Both the position numbers and the translations under genes were made by a program. A stretch of DNA of 64,000 nt from a virus, in the IMG/VR virus record IMGVR_UViG_3300021407_000012, positions 17,844-81,843 of that record; one strand, written 5' to 3'. The notes under the pieces were generated by a model that saw only the letters and a list, made by a program, of their open reading frames with translations, searched no databases and was not told where the DNA came from. This document shows, one piece after another, positions 61,539 to 64,000 of the stretch; positions within the stretch are counted from its first letter, which is position 1; every line of letters begins with the position of its first letter.

Positions 61539-61778
61539 ATGTCAGTGAAAGGCGAGATTGTTTTGCATGATACGCGCTATTATCTACACAAGAAACATGT
61601 GCGTATCATGCTTTCACAGCGTGCTCCTAATACGTCCGACATGCATTATGTGATTTGCCATTATGTTAATAATGCGGTGGCAGCGACGTATTACGCTGGA
61701 ACTGATGGGGAGCATGCATCGAAAATGTTTAATGCTCAGAATTATACTTATAAGGTCATGAGAGATGTTGGAATATGA
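61539..61778 (+). CDS. hypothetical protein (79 aa)
   Basis: ATG 61539 behind GAGGAAA. Strand-rich, His/Tyr-rich. ATGA overlap downstream. Confidence 0.68.
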   Translation: MSVKGEIVLHDTRYYLHKKHVRIMLSQRAPNTSDMHYVICHYVNNAVAATYYAGTDGEHASKMFNAQNYTYKVMRDVGI

Positions 61779-61966
61779 CTAAAGAGAAACGTTTACAGGT
61801 GATTTCTGCCTATTGTGAGGCGTTAAAAACAGCATGGGGCGCATGTCCTCATTTGCGTTTAGGGCAATTGATCGTCAATGCAACAGGCGTCAATAATCCT
61901 TTCTATATCGAGGATCAACATTTGATCGAAAAACTTAATTCATTTGCTGATAAATGGGGAGATTGA
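61775..61966 (+). CDS. conserved small phage protein (63 aa)
   Basis: LRLGQLIVNATGVNNPFYIED is a frequent pattern in small phage proteins (interaction with DNA or polymerase suspected, unproven). ATGA overlap. Confidence 0.75.
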   Translation: MTKEKRLQVISAYCEALKTAWGACPHLRLGQLIVNATGVNNPFYIEDQHLIEKLNSFADKWGD

Positions 61967-61969
61967 AAT

Positions 61970-62269
61970 ATGAAAATTGCAAATGATATTAGAGCAATCC
62001 TTAATCAAGACAATTGGATTAAGGGTACATATGCCCAGGATAGGCACGGGAATGAGGTTTCATCATTCTCCCTTTATGCATGTAAATTTTGTCTAGGCGG
62101 GGCGTGTCTTTCACTTCACGAGAAATATTCATCTCTTGAAAGAGAGACATTTTATGCTGCTATTCGTGATCATATAGGAAAAGGAATTGCTGAGTTTAAT
62201 GATGATCCGAATACAACCTGGGATGATATTGATCAACTCTTGAAACATATTGAAACACTTCGTGATTAG
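61970..62269 (+). CDS. DUF6197-like protein (99 aa)
   Basis: WIKGTYAQDRHGNEV and KFCLGGACLSLHEK match the DUF6197 style (W...G...CLxGA). Its TAG lies within the -35 of promoter copy 7. Confidence 0.72.
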   Translation: MKIANDIRAILNQDNWIKGTYAQDRHGNEVSSFSLYACKFCLGGACLSLHEKYSSLERETFYAAIRDHIGKGIAEFNDDPNTTWDDIDQLLKHIETLRD

Positions 62270-62296
62270 ACATTAACATTTCTCTCGTGCTAGTGT
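62254..62296 (+). promoter_or_regulatory. conserved phage promoter, copy 7
   Basis: AACACTTCGTGATTAGACA, -35 TAGACA (62267-62272) containing the upstream gene's stop, 18 bases, TAGTGT (62291-62296). Confidence 0.8.
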
Positions 62297-62321
62297 ATAT
62301 CAACGAAAGGGAGTTTTGGTC

Positions 62322-62651
62322 ATGCCTGACACGGTTCGAGGGTTGTGGAAAGCTTACAAGGCAACTCAGACACTTACACATTATGCCGATGCGACATTCG
62401 ATGGTCGTTTGGTTGGCACGCCGCTCGGAGATACATTTTGGTGGGGGCGTAATGTCATCACCGAGTTGTATGCTCGGGGACATATAATCTGCGGTGTGGA
62501 TTATCTGGTCCCGCAATTGATCAATGATGCCGATACCAACACCCTGATTTATCGCACGCTTATGCGTTGCACGGATCGCACCCTGTTTGCGTTCCTTAAG
62601 CGTTTGAACAAGCGGGCAGGCGAACTGCGACCGAAGGTGACCGCGCTATGA
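62322..62651 (+). CDS. hypothetical protein (109 aa)
   Basis: GGGAG before ATG 62322. Helical, basic C-terminus (RLNKRAGELRPKV). WGRNVITELYARGH block. Unknown. Confidence 0.72.
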   Translation: MPDTVRGLWKAYKATQTLTHYADATFDGRLVGTPLGDTFWWGRNVITELYARGHIICGVDYLVPQLINDADTNTLIYRTLMRCTDRTLFAFLKRLNKRAGELRPKVTAL

Positions 62652-62803
62652 ATGATACCCGAAAATTAGACCCTCGCGACCCCGATTATTCCCGCACGGG
62701 AATATTTGTTCACCACAACTGCTGGAAATGCAAGAATGGCGAAAAGCCGTGCGTGAACAAGAAACCAAACTTGTGTGATTATCCTCATGCCCGAAATGAT
62801 TAA
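62648..62803 (+). CDS. small Cys protein (51 aa)
   Basis: ATGA overlap. CWKCKNGEKPC and a fourth Cys suggest a zinc site. Unknown. Confidence 0.65.
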   Translation: MNDTRKLDPRDPDYSRTGIFVHHNCWKCKNGEKPCVNKKPNLCDYPHARND

Positions 62804-63002
62804 CGAATATAAGAGGTTAACGCACTGTTTTACGTTGTTATTCATTTACAAAAATAAGAAATGGATTCGGATTGTTCCTAGGATATTTTTCTCAGAACGT
62901 TCTGATATAGAGAACATGCAAGGGGATTATTATAGGGGCAAGGTGCCAGTTTGGCGGCAAACTCGAATCCCTGATTATGTGAAAGATTGTTTCAAGCCGT
63001 AA
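62787..63002 (+). CDS. small hypothetical protein (71 aa)
   Basis: Overlaps the previous gene by 17 bases. Basic, aromatic; TAA starts promoter copy 8. Confidence 0.6.
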   Translation: MPEMINEYKRLTHCFTLLFIYKNKKWIRIVPRIFFSERSDIENMQGDYYRGKVPVWRQTRIPDYVKDCFKP

Positions 63003-63062
63003 TATTTCGTGATAGCCCACGGCTAGGCGTAGCTTGACAAATCCGTTTTGGTGTTCTATTCT
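63000..63062 (+). promoter_or_regulatory. conserved phage promoter, copy 8 (long-spaced type)
   Basis: TAATATTTCGTGAT at 63000, TTGACA (63034-63039), 17 bases, TATTCT (63057-63062). Same long-spaced layout as copy 3, with GTAGC before the -35 in both. Confidence 0.78.
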
Positions 63063-63089
63063 CTGATCATCGAAAAGGGAGTTAGGTCT

Positions 63090-63521
63090 ATGAAAACCCC
63101 GGAACAGTTTCTCGCGAATGTCTCTTACGTCACTTATCACAGCGCAAACGCTGCCACACATGAGGCTTGGTTAGCCTACCCGGTGTTTAATGGTGAGCAA
63201 TGGCTCGTGCGCTCGACGGGTAAAACTGAGGCTGATGCTTTGGTGAAAGCCAAAGAGATCATGACTAAAGAGGCGCACAAGCAGGCAGGCTTGATTGCCA
63301 GTGTGAAGCCCGACGTGGTGGATGCGTCTTTCAAGTTTCCCTCTAAGCCAGATGCCTCGCCAAGCGCGGGCGGTGGTCGTGGAAAGGTTTTTATCGGCAA
63401 GACGTGGATGGTGCTCCGGGATAAGAAAGGCGTCGTGGTGGAGCGCGCCCGTGTCGCTGATGACCAGTTGACGGAATACGAGACCAAGGGCTGGACTCGG
63501 GGAGGTCCCCGGACCAAGTAA
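63090..63521 (+). CDS. hypothetical protein (143 aa)
   Basis: GGGAG before ATG 63090. Alpha/beta N-terminal domain, Gly/Ser linker (SPSAGGGRGK), C-terminal basic segment. GC-rich codons. Unknown. Confidence 0.72.
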   Translation: MKTPEQFLANVSYVTYHSANAATHEAWLAYPVFNGEQWLVRSTGKTEADALVKAKEIMTKEAHKQAGLIASVKPDVVDASFKFPSKPDASPSAGGGRGKVFIGKTWMVLRDKKGVVVERARVADDQLTEYETKGWTRGGPRTK

Positions 63522-63528
63522 ATCAACC

Positions 63529-63563
63529 GGGGGGCACCGATGGTATGATGCGGTGCCCCCCTT
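63529..63563 (+). terminator. hairpin terminator
   Basis: GGGGGGCACCG and CGGTGCCCCCC, an 11-bp perfect stem; the T-tract is minimal. Confidence 0.65.
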
Positions 63564-63576
63564 AGGAGGAATGACC

Positions 63577-63735
63577 ATGAAACTTGTGTCAATTGAGGAT
63601 GTGGTATCGAGGGAATATGCCGACAAGTACGCCAATAGATTGTCGGATATTCGTCGCGTGCTCACTCATATCGATTTTGATGATATGACCCCGGCAGAGC
63701 GTCATATCTGGGATATCGTCAACCGGGAGGATTAA
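63577..63735 (+). CDS. small helical protein (52 aa)
   Basis: AGGAGG 8 bases before ATG 63577. DMTPAERHIWDIVN helix; unknown. Confidence 0.7.
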   Translation: MKLVSIEDVVSREYADKYANRLSDIRRVLTHIDFDDMTPAERHIWDIVNRED

Positions 63736-63736
63736 A

Positions 63737-63907
63737 ATGCCCCGTAGGACACGTAAAGGTTATCCGAAGGACGTTCGCTATTTCAACAACGATGGCGAAA
63801 GCATTCAAGCGGTTGCATATGAGCGAAATGGCAACCTGATCTATGTGGAGGATAACAAGGGCAATTGCACTTGGATATTCCCCATTGAATTAGACAACGA
63901 GGATTGA
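63737..63907 (+). CDS. small hypothetical protein (56 aa)
   Basis: One base after the previous stop with GGGAGG upstream. Basic N-terminus, acidic strand-rich C-terminus. Unknown. Confidence 0.65.
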   Translation: MPRRTRKGYPKDVRYFNNDGESIQAVAYERNGNLIYVEDNKGNCTWIFPIELDNED

Positions 63908-63910
63908 GCC

Positions 63911-64000
63911 ATGAAATGGTTTATTGAACATTGGGGTATGGATAAGGATTGTTTACGGGGTTATACAATCCTGATAGGTATCGTGCTGCTTGTTGCTTTG
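63911..64000 (+). CDS. partial membrane protein at window edge
   Basis: Open from ATG 63911 to the window end; MKWFIEHWGMDKDCLRGYTI followed by a hydrophobic segment. Incomplete. Confidence 0.55.
   Translation, partial: MKWFIEHWGMDKDCLRGYTILIGIVLLVAL

Noticed and set aside
1-64000. Integrase, attachment site, rRNA or replication origin
   Set aside because: None could be recognised; the window looks like a lytic T4-type genome segment.

Overview
The window is part of a large T4-type (contractile-tailed) bacteriophage genome. The evidence is the T4 replication/late-transcription block in T4-like order (gp33, gp59, gp32), T4-type baseplate and head genes (gp53, gp48-like, gp27-like, gp4, gp26, gp5/VgrG-like, a gp54-like tube initiator), dense gene packing with ATGA overlaps, and T4-late-like CTAAATA motifs just upstream of virion genes. 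The host is probably an alphaproteobacterium: the phage carries a circularly permuted two-piece tmRNA whose tag (ASNDNFARELALAA) has the alphaproteobacterial NDN signature, and the holin resembles the 3-TM holins of gene transfer agents. Host and taxonomy are inferences.

Region 1 (1-8 kb) is a translation/RNA island: fifteen tRNA genes interleaved with tiny ORFs, an RF1-type release factor with an in-frame TGA, a PP2A-like phosphatase and, most strikingly, a complete bacterial-type RNase P RNA gene (about 4522-4880). Two tRNA-Arg genes lack a D-arm and share the same odd architecture; three further tRNAs have non-canonical T-loops.

Region 2 (8-27 kb) holds methionine aminopeptidase (apparently leaderless), glutaredoxin, a metallophosphoesterase and a heptose-nucleotide cassette: HldE-C-like nucleotidyltransferase, GmhA-like isomerase, GmhB-like phosphatase, transaldolase, GT4 glycosyltransferase and HddA-like kinase. 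Then come a PD-(D/E)XK exonuclease, an alpha/beta hydrolase, an MT-A70 methyltransferase and a protein with an L7/L12-CTD-like helix. Small 50-80 aa helical proteins sit between nearly all larger genes and look like a dispersed, fast-evolving family.

Region 3 (27.4-33 kb): permuted tmRNA under a consensus promoter, two conserved proteins (one DUF6745-like), gp33, a zinc peptidase, gp59, gp32 and a secreted Gly/Pro-rich protein.

Region 4 (34-51 kb) is the late virion region: antisense 3-TM holin, HNH and GIY-YIG homing-type endonucleases inserted among tail genes, the gp54-like protein, gp26 with an apparent -1 frameshift into a gp51-like C-terminus, a minus-strand block (gp27-like, gp53, gp48-like, gp4), a 1,624-aa multi-enzyme cell-wall-degrading protein, three secreted proteins with near-identical signal peptides and a gp5-like hub.

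Region 5 (51-64 kb) is a probable early region: many small, mostly unknown ORFs, visibly more GC-rich to the right, driven by eight copies of a conserved promoter (TAACATTTCGTGATTAGACA plus a TAGTGT-type -10) that usually starts on the stop codon of the preceding gene, plus at least one strongly structured unidentified RNA (51527-51700) and a tRNA-like leader (about 58427-58572).
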